A DNA stretch of 42,169 nt, from positions 1-42,169 of the forward strand of contig MNEF01000053.1 in assembly GCA_001917535.1 (NCBI GenBank), in the 5' to 3' direction. Position numbers and translations under genes: made by a program. The notes below the pieces were generated by a model. That model was not told the origin of the DNA, searched no databases, and was given only the letters and a program-made list of their open reading frames with translations. The DNA comes from Candidatus Rokubacteria bacterium 13_1_40CM_69_27. Lineage in GTDB: Bacteria; Methylomirabilota; Methylomirabilia; Rokubacteriales; CSP1-6. Numbering within the stretch: position 1 is the stretch's first letter; each line of letters starts with the position of its first letter. Shown one piece after another: positions 14,992 to 22,648 of this stretch.

Positions 14992-15004
14992 CACGTACTA
15001 CGTG
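14992..15004. promoter_or_regulatory. Perfect palindrome at the sigma factor promoter
   Basis: CACGTA-C-TACGTG is an exact 13-base palindrome starting 27 bases upstream of the sigma factor start and overlapping the proposed -10 element. It could be an operator for a dimeric regulator. No regulator can be named from the sequence. Confidence 0.45.
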
Positions 15005-15023
15005 CGCGAGGGTGACTTATTCC
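14999..15023 (-). promoter_or_regulatory. Candidate ECF-type promoter of the sigma/oxidase array
   Basis: On the minus strand GGAAT (15023-15019) is followed after 16 bases by CGTA (15002-14999). This matches the common ECF pattern GGAAC-N16/17-CGT with one mismatch. It lies 34-58 bases before the GTG start of the sigma gene, which fits autoregulation. I see no second clear copy in the window. Confidence 0.4.
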
Positions 15024-15159
15024 CTGAGCGGCAACTCTCTGGCGGGCCCGGACCCAGCGGGGCTTGCGCCGGCCCTGCGGAGCCCGACCGCGCCTGGGGC
15101 CAAGCCCGTCTTGGAATTCCCCTGCAGGCCGGCCTCAAGCCTGCCCGCCGAAAGGGATT

Positions 15160-15228
15160 CTACTGGTCGCGAAGCCGCTGCAGGCGGCCGAGGGCGGCAG
15201 TGGCCACGAGGATCAGGAGCCGCCTCAC
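15160..15228 (-). CDS. Possible 22-aa micro-ORF at the end of cbb3 cassette 2
   Basis: GTG at 15228 overlaps the stop of the 30-aa micro-gene and opens a 22-codon frame (RRLLILVATAALGRLQRLRDQ after the start). It is a short hydrophobic segment with a basic end. There is no counterpart in cassette 1, so this may be chance. The rest of 15024-15159 shows only GC-rich inverted repeats (for example GCAGGC 15124-15129 with GCCTGC 15139-15144). Confidence 0.2.
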   Translation of the reverse strand: MRRLLILVATAALGRLQRLRDQ

Positions 15229-15317
15229 TTTCGGAAGGCGACGATCGCCACCCAGACGAAGAAGAGCACGGTGCCGGCCAGGAAGAGGGCGAGCGCGAGC
15301 TTCTCCGCGGTGCTCAC
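15225..15317 (-). CDS. 30-aa single-span membrane micro-protein, cassette 2
   Basis: Starts with GTG at 15317: STAEKLALALFLAGTVLFF then VWVAIVAFRK. One helix, charged tip, basic end. It matches the 30-aa product at 6464-6556 in length and in about half of its residues, with synonymous and conservative changes, so both are probably real. Function unknown; a CcoQ-like role is possible. Confidence 0.7.
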   Translation of the reverse strand: MSTAEKLALALFLAGTVLFFVWVAIVAFRK

Positions 15318-15324
15318 GTCGCCC

Positions 15325-15429
15325 TCATCCAGGCGAGACCAGGCCGGCGAGCACGTTGTAGAGGAGCTCGAGCCCGAGGACGGTCAGGGTGAGGGCCGCC
15401 AGCCCGATCAGGATCCTCTCGATGCTCAC
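15325..15429 (-). CDS. 34-aa single-span membrane micro-protein, cassette 2
   Basis: GTG at 15429 overlaps the stop of the preceding micro-gene (GTGA). Product: SIERILIGLAALTLTVLGL then ELLYNVLAGLVSPG. Same length and same first and last motifs as 6567-6671. A lone membrane helix with unknown role, conserved between the two oxidase cassettes. Confidence 0.7.
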   Translation of the reverse strand: MSIERILIGLAALTLTVLGLELLYNVLAGLVSPG

Positions 15430-15584
15430 GATACCGTCCAGTAGCGGAACAGATAATAGATGCCCCAGAGGGCGAGGATCGCGTACACGGCCAGCAGCCA
15501 CCGGTTGACGATGCCGCGGCGGACGCGAAGCTCGCCGCCCGCGTACTCTTCCACCCGGTCGGGCTCAGGGTCGGGAACGCTCAT
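15426..15584 (-). CDS. Small FixP_N-like membrane protein, cassette 2
   Basis: Fifty-two aa from ATG at 15584: polar start with VEEYAGGELRVRRGIVNRW, then the helix LLAVYAILALWGIYYLFRYW. It is the paralogue of 6682-6876 and, like it, resembles the N-terminal anchor of CcoP, which the fused CcoOP lacks. It overlaps ccoS2 by 20 bases and the next micro-gene by four. Confidence 0.72.
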   Translation of the reverse strand: MSVPDPEPDRVEEYAGGELRVRRGIVNRWLLAVYAILALWGIYYLFRYWTVS

Positions 15585-15735
15585 CCTCCTCGGCCTCCAC
15601 CGCCAAGACCTGGTGCTTGGCGGATTCCACGTCGCTCAGGGCGCCACTGGCCGCCGCCCACACGAAAGCGCTCAGCGCGGCGCAGCCCATCAGCACCGCG
15701 ACGACGAACTCGCCCAGCATCAGATACTCGAGCAT
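15565..15735 (-). CDS. ccoS: CcoS-like cbb3 oxidase maturation protein, cassette 2
   Basis: Fifty-six aa: helix LGEFVVAVLMGCAALSAFVW, then AAASGALSDVESAKHQVLAV and an acidic tail EAEEDERSRP. The F-x-W-x-x-x-S-G-x-x-x-D-x-E pattern is that of CcoS. It is read from ATG at 15735, three bases after ccoOP2. Paralogue of 6869-7027. Confidence 0.82.
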   Translation of the reverse strand: MLEYLMLGEFVVAVLMGCAALSAFVWAAASGALSDVESAKHQVLAVEAEEDERSRP

Positions 15736-15738
15736 CGG

Positions 15739-17388
15739 CTACTCCCGGCCGTCCCGGGTGGGTGGGCCGGCGGTGCCGGCGGCCTCGGCGACGCCTGGAC
15801 CGTCCAGGGCCGGGTCCCAGGCGCGCCGCGGGTGGGATGCCTCCACGCCGCGCGAGTTCAGCGCGGCCTTCGCGGCGTCGGAGAGCTGAAGCTTCTCACC
15901 CGTCAAGGGGTCGGCCCACGCCGAGAGGGACAGCACGTAGTACGCCAGGGCCCAGCGCTCGGCGTTGCCGAGCGAGTCGGCGAACGAGGGCATCGGGGTG
16001 CCGTCCAGACCGAGCGTCAGGGCGCGGTAGAGATCGGCGGCGCTGGAGCCGCCCTTGAACTGCCCCCGCGTGAAGTCGGTGGGCCGGATGGGGAGATCGA
16101 AGTCGTCCCTGAGCTGAGGTGCCGAGGGGCCGTCGCCCCGCCCCTCCTGGCCGTGGCACTCCCAGCACTTGGCTCGGATGTAGAGGTCCTGGCCGTGCGC
16201 CAGCAGCGCCGGGGTCGCCGGCGGCGCGGCTTCGAAGGGCACCGCCGGCTCCGGCGTCTCCTCCTTCCACCGCCTGGAGAACGTCTTGATGTAGGCGATG
16301 GCGGCGACACGCTCCTTGTCGGGAACCTCGTGCCACGTGGGCATCGCGGTCCAGCGCACGCCGCGCGTGATCGTTCGGTAAAGATCGCCGTCGGTCGGCA
16401 GCGACCCCGACGGCGTCGTCCGGAACTTGAAGACGCCGGCGGTGAAGTCGCGAGGGCGGGGGAAGAGGAACGTGGCCGCGGGGCCGTTGCCGTCGCCCTT
16501 GGGGCCGTGGCAGCCGACGCAGTGGTCCTCGTACACCTCCCGGCCCTGCTCGACGAGCGCCTCGCCCTCAGGGATCGTCATGGCCGAGACCTCCACGCTC
16601 TGCGCCTCGAAGATCTCGCGCCAGGCGCCCCGGTTGGTGCCCAGCTTCTGGAGGTATCTCACCAGCCCGACCAGGTCCGGCGTCGGGATCACCAGGCGCA
16701 CCGCGGCCGCCAGCGAGCGGCCCCGGAGCGGCGTGAGATCGAGCACCGGCGTGCCGTCGAGCGGCCAGGCGCCGTCCGGCGCCGGCGGAACGAACGTGAG
16801 TCCGGACTGGTCGGGAAAGAGGACGATGGACCGATTCGGTCGCAGCGTGAAGTAGCGCCGCAGCTCGGGCGTGACCTCCGGCGTCGGGCCGCCGGCACCG
16901 CTCCGCACACGCACGACGAGCTGGGCGAAGAGCCACGGGAAGCTCGGCATGATCGAGTCGGGCACCGTGAGCCGGGGATTCCAGTGGTGGGAGTAGTGCC
17001 AGTCGTCGGAGTACTTCAGCCCGACCCGGGAGAGGTCGGGGCCGATGCGACGCGTGGACAGCAGGTGCGGGAGGTCCCACGCATACTCGCCCGCCTCGGC
17101 CACCGGGCCCCAGCGAGACGCCTCGCCCGCCACCGGTCGCACGTACTGGCTGTGGCAGTACCAGCAGCCCTCGCGGATGTAGACGGCGCGTCCGCGCCGC
17201 TCCAGCGGCGTGTAGTCGCGGGAGGCGTAGCGCACCCACTTGACGTCGCCGAGATCGGTGCGCACCGCGCGGCTCACCTCGCGCGCGCGCGACTCGGGAA
17301 CGAGCGCGGGCAGGAAGCCCTGGACGAAGAGCGCCAGCGTGACGAAGAAGAAGCCGGCGCCGGCGGCCAGCGTGGTGATCGATCTCAT
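15739..17388 (-). CDS. ccoO: Fused CcoO-CcoP trihaem subunit of cbb3-type oxidase, cassette 2
   Basis: 549-aa paralogue of 7040-8695 with the same build: N-terminal helix, CcoO domain (YIREGCWYCHSQYVRPV), then haem c domains with CVGCH and CWECH. The three Met-containing loops (IMPSF, AMPTW, PMPSF) are kept. ATG at 17388 overlaps the ccoN2 stop (ATGA), unlike the 16-base gap in cassette 1. The frame is open far upstream, but that part lies in ccoN2. Divergence is concentrated in the linker near residues 155-215 and at the C-terminus. Two copies suggest oxidases used under different conditions. Confidence 0.93.
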   Translation of the reverse strand: MRSITTLAAGAGFFFVTLALFVQGFLPALVPESRAREVSRAVRTDLGDVKWVRYASRDYTPLERRGRAVYIREGCWYCHSQYVRPVAGEASRWGPVAEAGEYAWDLPHLLSTRRIGPDLSRVGLKYSDDWHYSHHWNPRLTVPDSIMPSFPWLFAQLVVRVRSGAGGPTPEVTPELRRYFTLRPNRSIVLFPDQSGLTFVPPAPDGAWPLDGTPVLDLTPLRGRSLAAAVRLVIPTPDLVGLVRYLQKLGTNRGAWREIFEAQSVEVSAMTIPEGEALVEQGREVYEDHCVGCHGPKGDGNGPAATFLFPRPRDFTAGVFKFRTTPSGSLPTDGDLYRTITRGVRWTAMPTWHEVPDKERVAAIAYIKTFSRRWKEETPEPAVPFEAAPPATPALLAHGQDLYIRAKCWECHGQEGRGDGPSAPQLRDDFDLPIRPTDFTRGQFKGGSSAADLYRALTLGLDGTPMPSFADSLGNAERWALAYYVLSLSAWADPLTGEKLQLSDAAKAALNSRGVEASHPRRAWDPALDGPGVAEAAGTAGPPTRDGRE

Positions 17389-18761
17389 GCGCGGAGCGAG
17401 CTCCGCATGAGGGTGACGACGAGGAGGGAGAGCCCGACGTCCATCGAGATTCCGGTGAGCGTGCGGACCCACCAGTAGGGACGGATGGCGCTCACCGTGT
17501 CCATCCATTCGGCGCCGGCCATGAGCATGAACCCCTGCTGCAGTCCCTGGGCGGCCAGCACGGTGAACATGGAGGCGATCCCCAGCGTGATGAGCCAGAA
17601 GGCCCAGTTGGCCGGCGCGAAGCGGGCAGGGCCGGCGCCGGTGATGCGGGGCCACACGTAGAGCGCGCCCCCCAAGGCCCAGACCACGAACGTCCCGAAG
17701 ATGGTGATGTGGGAGTGGGCGATGACGAAGTCGGTGAAATGAGTGGGCTGCTGGAGGGAGCGCAGCGCCTGCACCGAGCCCTGGAAGCAGCCCACCAGGT
17801 ACAGGAGGCTGCCGGTGATCAGGAACTTCGCCGGCAGATTGCGCCCGATCTCCGACCAGCGCCCCACCATGGTGCCGAAGAAGTTCTGGATCACCGTCCA
17901 CACCGGGATGATCAGCATCATCGAGGAGACGATGGCGATCGTCTGGGCCCACTCGGTGATCGGAGAGTAGAGGTAGTGGTGGATGCCGACGAACGGATAG
18001 AAGAATGCCAGCGACCAGAAGCCGATCAGCGACAGCTTGTGGCTGGAGATCGGGTTCCGAACGCTGGCCGGGAGAAAGTAATAGATGAGGACATAGCCCG
18101 CCGGCGTGATCCACAACCCCACCACGTAATGGATGAACAGCCCGTGCCAGGCGGCGTTGTTGATGCCCGGGATGTGGTAGGGCCCCAGGAGCAGGAGCAC
18201 GAGGTTGACGTCGGTCCAGATGAACGCGGCGATCAGGTACCAGAGGGACACGTAAAGCGGGGGCGAGGTGCGCCGCGCGATCGTCACCAGAAACTGCACG
18301 GTCAGCGCGAGCAGGACCAGGAAGATCACGGCCACCGTGATGAGCGGATACTCACCGGCCTCCCAGCCCCGGTTGAAGCCCGCCGCCAGCAGGAGGCTCC
18401 CGAGCGCCAGATTGAGGTTCCACACCCAGAGCAGGCCGTGGCTCCAGCGCTCGGCCCACAGGCGTACCCCGCACAGGCGGGGGACGACGTAATGGCAGAG
18501 GCCGATGAAGAGCGTCGAGAAGGCGCCCCAGATGACGCCGTTGACGTGGATCGGGCGCAGCCGGCCGAAGCTGAGCCAGGGCACGCCGCCCAGGGACTCC
18601 GGATAGTTGAACTTGGTGGACACGACGGCGCCGAGCGTGGGGAACACCAGAAGCCAGACGAACCCCCAGCCGAGCCACGTGCGGATCAGGCCACGATCGA
18701 TCAGCGCATCGTTGCGGAGGGCGGCCGCGCTCGCGTCGGACGGCTGCATCGCGGCCATCAT
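17385..18761 (-). CDS. ccoN: cbb3-type cytochrome c oxidase subunit I, cassette 2
   Basis: 458 aa, the paralogue of the first ccoN, with the same haem and copper ligands (RPIHVNG, FIHYVVG, VGIHHYLYSP, AHSHITIFG) and YYFLP. The start at ATG 18761 (MMAAM) has no clear ribosome site; later ATGs at 18758 and 18749 are alternatives. A terminator-like hairpin ends only 21 bases before the start, which is unusual and suggests regulated read-through or a very short leader. Positions 18007-18113 differ from ccoN1 at a single base over 107, although wobble positions elsewhere differ freely. Confidence 0.94.
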   Translation of the reverse strand: MMAAMQPSDASAAALRNDALIDRGLIRTWLGWGFVWLLVFPTLGAVVSTKFNYPESLGGVPWLSFGRLRPIHVNGVIWGAFSTLFIGLCHYVVPRLCGVRLWAERWSHGLLWVWNLNLALGSLLLAAGFNRGWEAGEYPLITVAVIFLVLLALTVQFLVTIARRTSPPLYVSLWYLIAAFIWTDVNLVLLLLGPYHIPGINNAAWHGLFIHYVVGLWITPAGYVLIYYFLPASVRNPISSHKLSLIGFWSLAFFYPFVGIHHYLYSPITEWAQTIAIVSSMMLIIPVWTVIQNFFGTMVGRWSEIGRNLPAKFLITGSLLYLVGCFQGSVQALRSLQQPTHFTDFVIAHSHITIFGTFVVWALGGALYVWPRITGAGPARFAPANWAFWLITLGIASMFTVLAAQGLQQGFMLMAGAEWMDTVSAIRPYWWVRTLTGISMDVGLSLLVVTLMRSSLRA

Positions 18762-18782
18762 GCCACGGTCGGCGAGCGGGAC

Positions 18783-18812
18783 AAAAAAGGCCGCTGCGGA
18801 GGCTCAGCGGCC
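18783..18812 (-). terminator. Intrinsic terminator downstream of htpX, immediately before ccoN2
   Basis: On the minus strand GGCCGCTG (18812-18805) and CAGCGGCC (18796-18789) form a perfect 8-bp stem with an 8-base loop, followed by six T (18788-18783). This is a textbook intrinsic terminator for the htpX transcript. It is 21 bases before the ccoN2 ATG, so it may also act as an attenuator for cassette 2. Confidence 0.85.
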
Positions 18813-18814
18813 CT

Positions 18815-18889
18815 TTCGAGCGCCGGCTTCGCCGGCGCCACCGATCCTGGGGGGAGGTTTCGGAAGGGGGGCGAAGCCCCCCTCCGAGG
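18815..18889 (+). repeat. GCCGGC-hairpin repeat, copy C (3' of htpX)
   Basis: Begins TTCGAGCGCCGGCTTCGCCG and ends in a GGGGGGC..GCCCCCC palindrome that abuts the htpX stop codon. Same design as copies at 3084-3156, 3971-4047 and 28012-28098, though the spacer differs. Confidence 0.85.
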
Positions 18890-19738
18890 TTAGGGTCGCA
18901 TAGCCCGGAGGCGCGCGATCCTCTCCTCGAGCGGGGGGTGCGTCGAGAAGAGAGTCATCAGCGCCTGGCCGCTCAACGGGTTGACGATGAAGAGATGCGC
19001 GGTGGCCGGATTGGCGGCCATCGGCAGCGCCTGTTGCGCCATCTGGAGCTTCTCGAGCGCCTTGGCGAGCCCCCACGTCTTGCCGGCCAGGCGGGCGCCG
19101 GAGGCGTCCGCCTGGTACTCGCGGGCCCGGGAGACGGCGAGCTGCACCAGCATCGCCGCGATCGGCGCCAGCACGGCCATGAGGATGAGCGCGAACGGAT
19201 TCGAGCCGCCCTCCTCGTCGTCGCTCCGGCCGCCGCCGAACATCGCCGCCCACTGGGCCATGTGGGCCAGATAGGTGATGGCGCCCGCCAGCGTGGCCGC
19301 GATCGTGGAGATGAGGATGTCGCGGTTGGTCACGTGGGACAGCTCGTGGGCCAGCACGCCCTCCAGCTCCTCCTCGTCGAGGATGCGCATGATGCCCTCG
19401 GTGACGGCCACCGCGGCGTGCTCGGGGTTCCGCCCGGTGGCGAAAGCGTTCGGCGTGTCGGTCGGGATCAAATAGACGCGGGGCATCGGGATGCCCGCCC
19501 GGGTGGCCAGCCGGCGCACGATCGCGTAGAGCCCCGGGGCCTGGGCCTCGTCGATGGGCGCGGCACGGTACATGGCCAGCACGATCCGGTCAGAGAACCA
19601 GTACGAAAAGAAGTTCATGGCCAGCGCCACCATGAAGGCTACGACCATGCCCTGCTGGCCCCCGATGGCGCCGCCGATCAACACGAGCATCGCCGTGAGG
19701 AGTGCGAGCAGCATCGCGGTCTTGAATACGTTCGACAT
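18890..19738 (-). CDS. htpX: HtpX family membrane zinc metalloprotease
   Basis: 282 aa, M48-family protease that degrades misfolded membrane proteins. Two N-terminal helices (about residues 7-45) are followed by the zinc motif [11 protein letters not shown] and, further on, SRAREYQAD with the third metal ligand Glu; a pair of helices lies between them. ATG at 19738 has GGGAGG upstream; the open frame continues to 19849 without a better start. Promoter TTGACC-N17-TACGCT lies at 19788-19816. Its terminator is at 18783-18812. Length is typical. Confidence 0.96.
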   Translation of the reverse strand: MSNVFKTAMLLALLTAMLVLIGGAIGGQQGMVVAFMVALAMNFFSYWFSDRIVLAMYRAAPIDEAQAPGLYAIVRRLATRAGIPMPRVYLIPTDTPNAFATGRNPEHAAVAVTEGIMRILDEEELEGVLAHELSHVTNRDILISTIAATLAGAITYLAHMAQWAAMFGGGRSDDEEGGSNPFALILMAVLAPIAAMLVQLAVSRAREYQADASGARLAGKTWGLAKALEKLQMAQQALPMAANPATAHLFIVNPLSGQALMTLFSTHPPLEERIARLRAMRP

Positions 19739-19787
19739 GGGTCCGCCTCCCTCCCAAGCCCCGCCAGCCCGGCTAACTTCGCTTGGA

Positions 19788-19816
19788 AGCGTAGCAAACG
19801 GTTCGGACGCGGTCAA
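19788..19816 (-). promoter_or_regulatory. Housekeeping-type promoter of htpX
   Basis: TTGACC (19816-19811), 17 bases, TACGCT (19793-19788) on the minus strand, about 50 bases before the htpX ATG. The -35 lies four bases from the -35 of the opposite promoter, so the two may compete or share control. Confidence 0.6.
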
Positions 19817-19820
19817 ATAC

Positions 19821-19850
19821 TTGACTTCTCCTCTACCCCCCCGATACACT
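19821..19850 (+). promoter_or_regulatory. Housekeeping-type promoter of the DUF177-rpmF-plsX-fab operon
   Basis: TTGACT (19821-19826), 18 bases, TACACT (19845-19850). The transcript would have a leader of about 65 bases, unusually AT-rich for this window, before the ATG at 19922. Confidence 0.6.
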
Positions 19851-19921
19851 GGGCCAGTCCGGGAAAAAAGTCTTCTAACAACACGGACTTACGTTAAATT
19901 CTTCGCTGAAAGATCTAGGGT

Positions 19922-20431
19922 ATGATCATTCGAGTGTCAGAGATCGCGGACGAGGGGCTCGTGGTCGCCAATCCCGGGGAGTTCGTTGCTCCCTTCGCGG
20001 ACCGGTCCTGGCGCCTGGAGGGCATCCGCCTTCACGTCGTCCGCGACGGCGTGGACCTCCTGGTTGCGGGCGAGCTCGCGGCTTCCGTGCCCCTGGTCTG
20101 CTCCCGGTGCCTCGAGGAGTTCCGCGCGGACGTCCATCCGGCGATCGACGTCCGCTACGTGCCCAAGCCGGTGACCGGCGACAGCGTCCAGCTGGGCGCC
20201 AACGATCTCGACCTGGACTTCTACGAGAACGACGAGCTCAACCTCGCTGCGCTGGTCGAGACCGAGACGACGCTGGTGCTCCCCATGAAGCCCCTCTGCC
20301 GCGGGGATTGCCGGGGGCTCTGCCCCGTCTGCGGCGGCAACCGGAACGTCGTCTCCTGCACCTGTCAGACGCGCCCGGTGGACCCGCGCCTGGCCGTCCT
20401 TAAAGATTTGGCCGCGCGACTCAATCACTGA
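19922..20431 (+). CDS. yceD: DUF177/YceD-family protein
   Basis: 169 aa. YceD proteins lie before rpmF in most bacteria and have been linked to ribosomal RNA metabolism. The family core is seen in PLVCSRCLEEF (residues about 57-67) and the acidic YENDELNLAALVETE block. The C-terminal part has a cysteine cluster (CRGDCRGLCPVCGG, then SCTC) suited to binding zinc; this variant is common outside the gammaproteobacteria. ATG at 19922. It is 21 bases before rpmF, the usual arrangement. Exact function is not certain. Confidence 0.93.
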   Translation: MIIRVSEIADEGLVVANPGEFVAPFADRSWRLEGIRLHVVRDGVDLLVAGELAASVPLVCSRCLEEFRADVHPAIDVRYVPKPVTGDSVQLGANDLDLDFYENDELNLAALVETETTLVLPMKPLCRGDCRGLCPVCGGNRNVVSCTCQTRPVDPRLAVLKDLAARLNH

Positions 20432-20452
20432 GAGCGCCAGAAGGGAACATCG

Positions 20453-20635
20453 ATGCCGCTGCCCAAACGACGCCACTCGAAGACGCGCGGTCGCAAGCGC
20501 CGCACCCATTACAAGCTGGCGGCGCCGACGCGGTCGGTCTGTCCGCAGTGCCGCGAGCCCAAGCTGCCGCATCGCGTCTGCCCGCACTGCGGTTACTACA
20601 AGGGCCGGGAGATCGTCGCCGTCGAAGGTGCCTAG
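20453..20635 (+). CDS. rpmF: 50S ribosomal protein L32
   Basis: Sixty aa with the classic start [16 protein letters not shown] and a zinc ribbon formed by CPQC and CPHCG. ATG at 20453 has a purine-rich GAAGGGAAC upstream. L32 sits near the peptidyl transferase centre of the large subunit. Together with yceD and plsX it forms the well-known ribosome-lipid operon. Confidence 0.98.
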   Translation: MPLPKRRHSKTRGRKRRTHYKLAAPTRSVCPQCREPKLPHRVCPHCGYYKGREIVAVEGA

Positions 20636-20648
20636 CCGCGCCGGCCCG

Positions 20649-21671
20649 ATGAAGATTGCGGTCGACGCCATGGGGGGCGACTACGGCCCCGCCGTCGTAG
20701 TCGAGGGGGCGGTGGCGGCGGCGCGTGAGTTTGGCGCCTCGGTCATCCTGGTCGGCGACCGGGCCGCCATCGAGCGTGAGGTGACGCGGCTGACGGCGGA
20801 GAGCCTCGCGATCGAGATCCGTCACGCCTCCCAGGTCGTCGGCATGGGCGAGAGCCCCTCGCAGGCCCTTCGGCGCAAGCGCGACTCCTCCCTGCGCGTG
20901 GCCGCCCAGCTCGTGAAGGACGGCGAGGCCTCGGCGTTCGTGTCGGCGGGGAACACCGGGGCAGCCATGGCGATCGCGATGTTCGTCATCGGCGTGCTGG
21001 CCGGCGTGGATCGGCCAGCCATCGCGGCGGTGCTGCCCAACCGCCGGCGCTTCACGGTGCTGCTCGACGTCGGCGCCAACGTCGATCCCAAGCCCTGGCA
21101 TTTACTCCAATTCGCGGTCATGGGCCACGTCTACGCCCGCGACATCCTGGGCTGCGACAACCCGCGGGTCGGCCTGCTCTCCGTCGGCGAGGAGGAGGGC
21201 AAGGGCAACGAGCTGACCAAGGAGGCGTACGATCAGCTCAAAGACTCGTCGCTGAACTTCGTCGGCAACGTCGAGGGGCGCGACATCTACAACGGCCGTT
21301 GCGACGTCGTCGTCACCGACGGGTTCACCGGCAACGTCGCCCTCAAGATCTCCGAGAGCCTGGCCGAGACTCTGGGCGACATGATCAAGGAGGAGCTGAC
21401 GCGCGATGTCCGGTCCAAGCTCGGCGCCACCCTGGCCCTGCCCGCGTTCGCGCGCTTCAAGCGGCGCGTGGACTATACGGAGTTGGGCGGTGCCCCGCTG
21501 CTCGGCATCGACGGCGCCGCCATCATCTGCCACGGCGCATCACCGGTGAAGGCGATCAAGAACGCGGTGCGCGTAGCGGGGGAGTGGGCGACGGCGGGCG
21601 TGAACGAGCACATCCGAGCCGCGCTGGAGGCGGAGGTGGAGCGCGGCGGTCGGGAGGGAGGCCGCGAATGA
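20649..21671 (+). CDS. plsX: Phosphate acyltransferase PlsX
   Basis: 340 aa. Makes acyl-phosphate from acyl-ACP for membrane phospholipid synthesis. The start MKIAVDAMGGDYGP is the standard PlsX N-terminus, so ATG 20649 was preferred to GTG 20628, which would overlap rpmF. Further motifs are SAGNTGA near residue 100 and DGFTGNV near 225. The stop overlaps the fabH ATG (ATGA). Confidence 0.97.
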   Translation: MKIAVDAMGGDYGPAVVVEGAVAAAREFGASVILVGDRAAIEREVTRLTAESLAIEIRHASQVVGMGESPSQALRRKRDSSLRVAAQLVKDGEASAFVSAGNTGAAMAIAMFVIGVLAGVDRPAIAAVLPNRRRFTVLLDVGANVDPKPWHLLQFAVMGHVYARDILGCDNPRVGLLSVGEEEGKGNELTKEAYDQLKDSSLNFVGNVEGRDIYNGRCDVVVTDGFTGNVALKISESLAETLGDMIKEELTRDVRSKLGATLALPAFARFKRRVDYTELGGAPLLGIDGAAIICHGASPVKAIKNAVRVAGEWATAGVNEHIRAALEAEVERGGREGGRE

Positions 21672-22648
21672 CGCGAGCGAAGATCATCGGCGTCGGGTCG
21701 TACGCGCCCAAGCGGATCTTGACCAATGCCGATCTCGAGAAGATGGTCGAGACCAGCGACGAATGGATCGTGCAACGCAGCGGCATCCGCGAGCGCCGGA
21801 TCGCCGACGACACCGAGGCCAGCTCGGACCTGGCCGTGAAGGCGGCCCAACAGGCGCTGGAGCGGGCCAACCTGGTGCCGGAGGATATCGACTTCATCGT
21901 GGTGGGGACGACCACGCCCGACATGTTCTTCCCGACCACCGCCAACATGGTCCAGCACCGGCTGGGTTGCCGGCAGGCGGGCTCGGTGGACGTGCTGGCG
22001 GCCTGTGCCGGCTCCGTCTACAGCCTCGCCGTAGGCTCGCAGTTCATCCAGACCGGCAAGTACCGGCGCGTGCTCTGCATCGGCGCCGAGACGCTTTCGA
22101 AGATCACCGACTTCACTGACCGGGGCACCTGCGTGCTGCTGGCCGACGCGGCCGGCGCGGCGGTGCTGGAAGCTTCCGACGACGGCAGCGGGCTGCTGGA
22201 CGTCGATCTCTACTCGGACGGCCGGTACTGGGAACTGCTCTACATGCCCGGCGGCGGCTCGCGGCACCCGGCCACGCCTGAGACGGTCGCGGCCCGGATG
22301 CACTACGCCAAGATGAAGGGCGCCGAGGTCTTCAAGGTGGCCGTGCGCATGTTCGGGGAGTGCGCGACGAAGATCCTCGAGCGCCACGGGCTCACGGCCC
22401 GGGACATCGACCTCTTCATCCCGCACCAGGCCAACCTCCGGATCATCGAGGCGGCCGTCAAGCGGGTCGGGCTGCCGATGGACAAGGTCTTCGTGAACAT
22501 CGACCGCTACGGCAACACCGGGGCCGCGTCCGTCTACGTCGCCCTCGAGGAGGCGGTGTCGGCCGGCCGCTTGAAGCGCGGCGACCTCCTCCTGCTGGCG
22601 GCCTTCGGTGGCGGCTTCGCCTGGGGCGCCGCCCTCATGAGATGGTAG
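21668..22648 (+). CDS. fabH: 3-oxoacyl-ACP synthase III
   Basis: 326 aa. Starts fatty acid chains from acetyl-CoA (or another primer) and malonyl-ACP. The catalytic triad is visible: Cys in LAACAGSVYSL, His in IPHQAN, Asn in YGNTGAAS, with the C-terminal GGGFAWGA loop. The family motif is usually ACSG or ACAG, so this is normal. ATG at 21668 is coupled to plsX. It is followed by about 300 non-coding bases before fabD, the only long gap in the operon. Confidence 0.96.
   Translation: MTRAKIIGVGSYAPKRILTNADLEKMVETSDEWIVQRSGIRERRIADDTEASSDLAVKAAQQALERANLVPEDIDFIVVGTTTPDMFFPTTANMVQHRLGCRQAGSVDVLAACAGSVYSLAVGSQFIQTGKYRRVLCIGAETLSKITDFTDRGTCVLLADAAGAAVLEASDDGSGLLDVDLYSDGRYWELLYMPGGGSRHPATPETVAARMHYAKMKGAEVFKVAVRMFGECATKILERHGLTARDIDLFIPHQANLRIIEAAVKRVGLPMDKVFVNIDRYGNTGAASVYVALEEAVSAGRLKRGDLLLLAAFGGGFAWGAALMRW

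Noticed and set aside
17389..18114. N-terminal extension of ccoOP2
   Set aside because: It lies in ccoN2 in another frame; ATG 17388 gives the same length as the paralogue.
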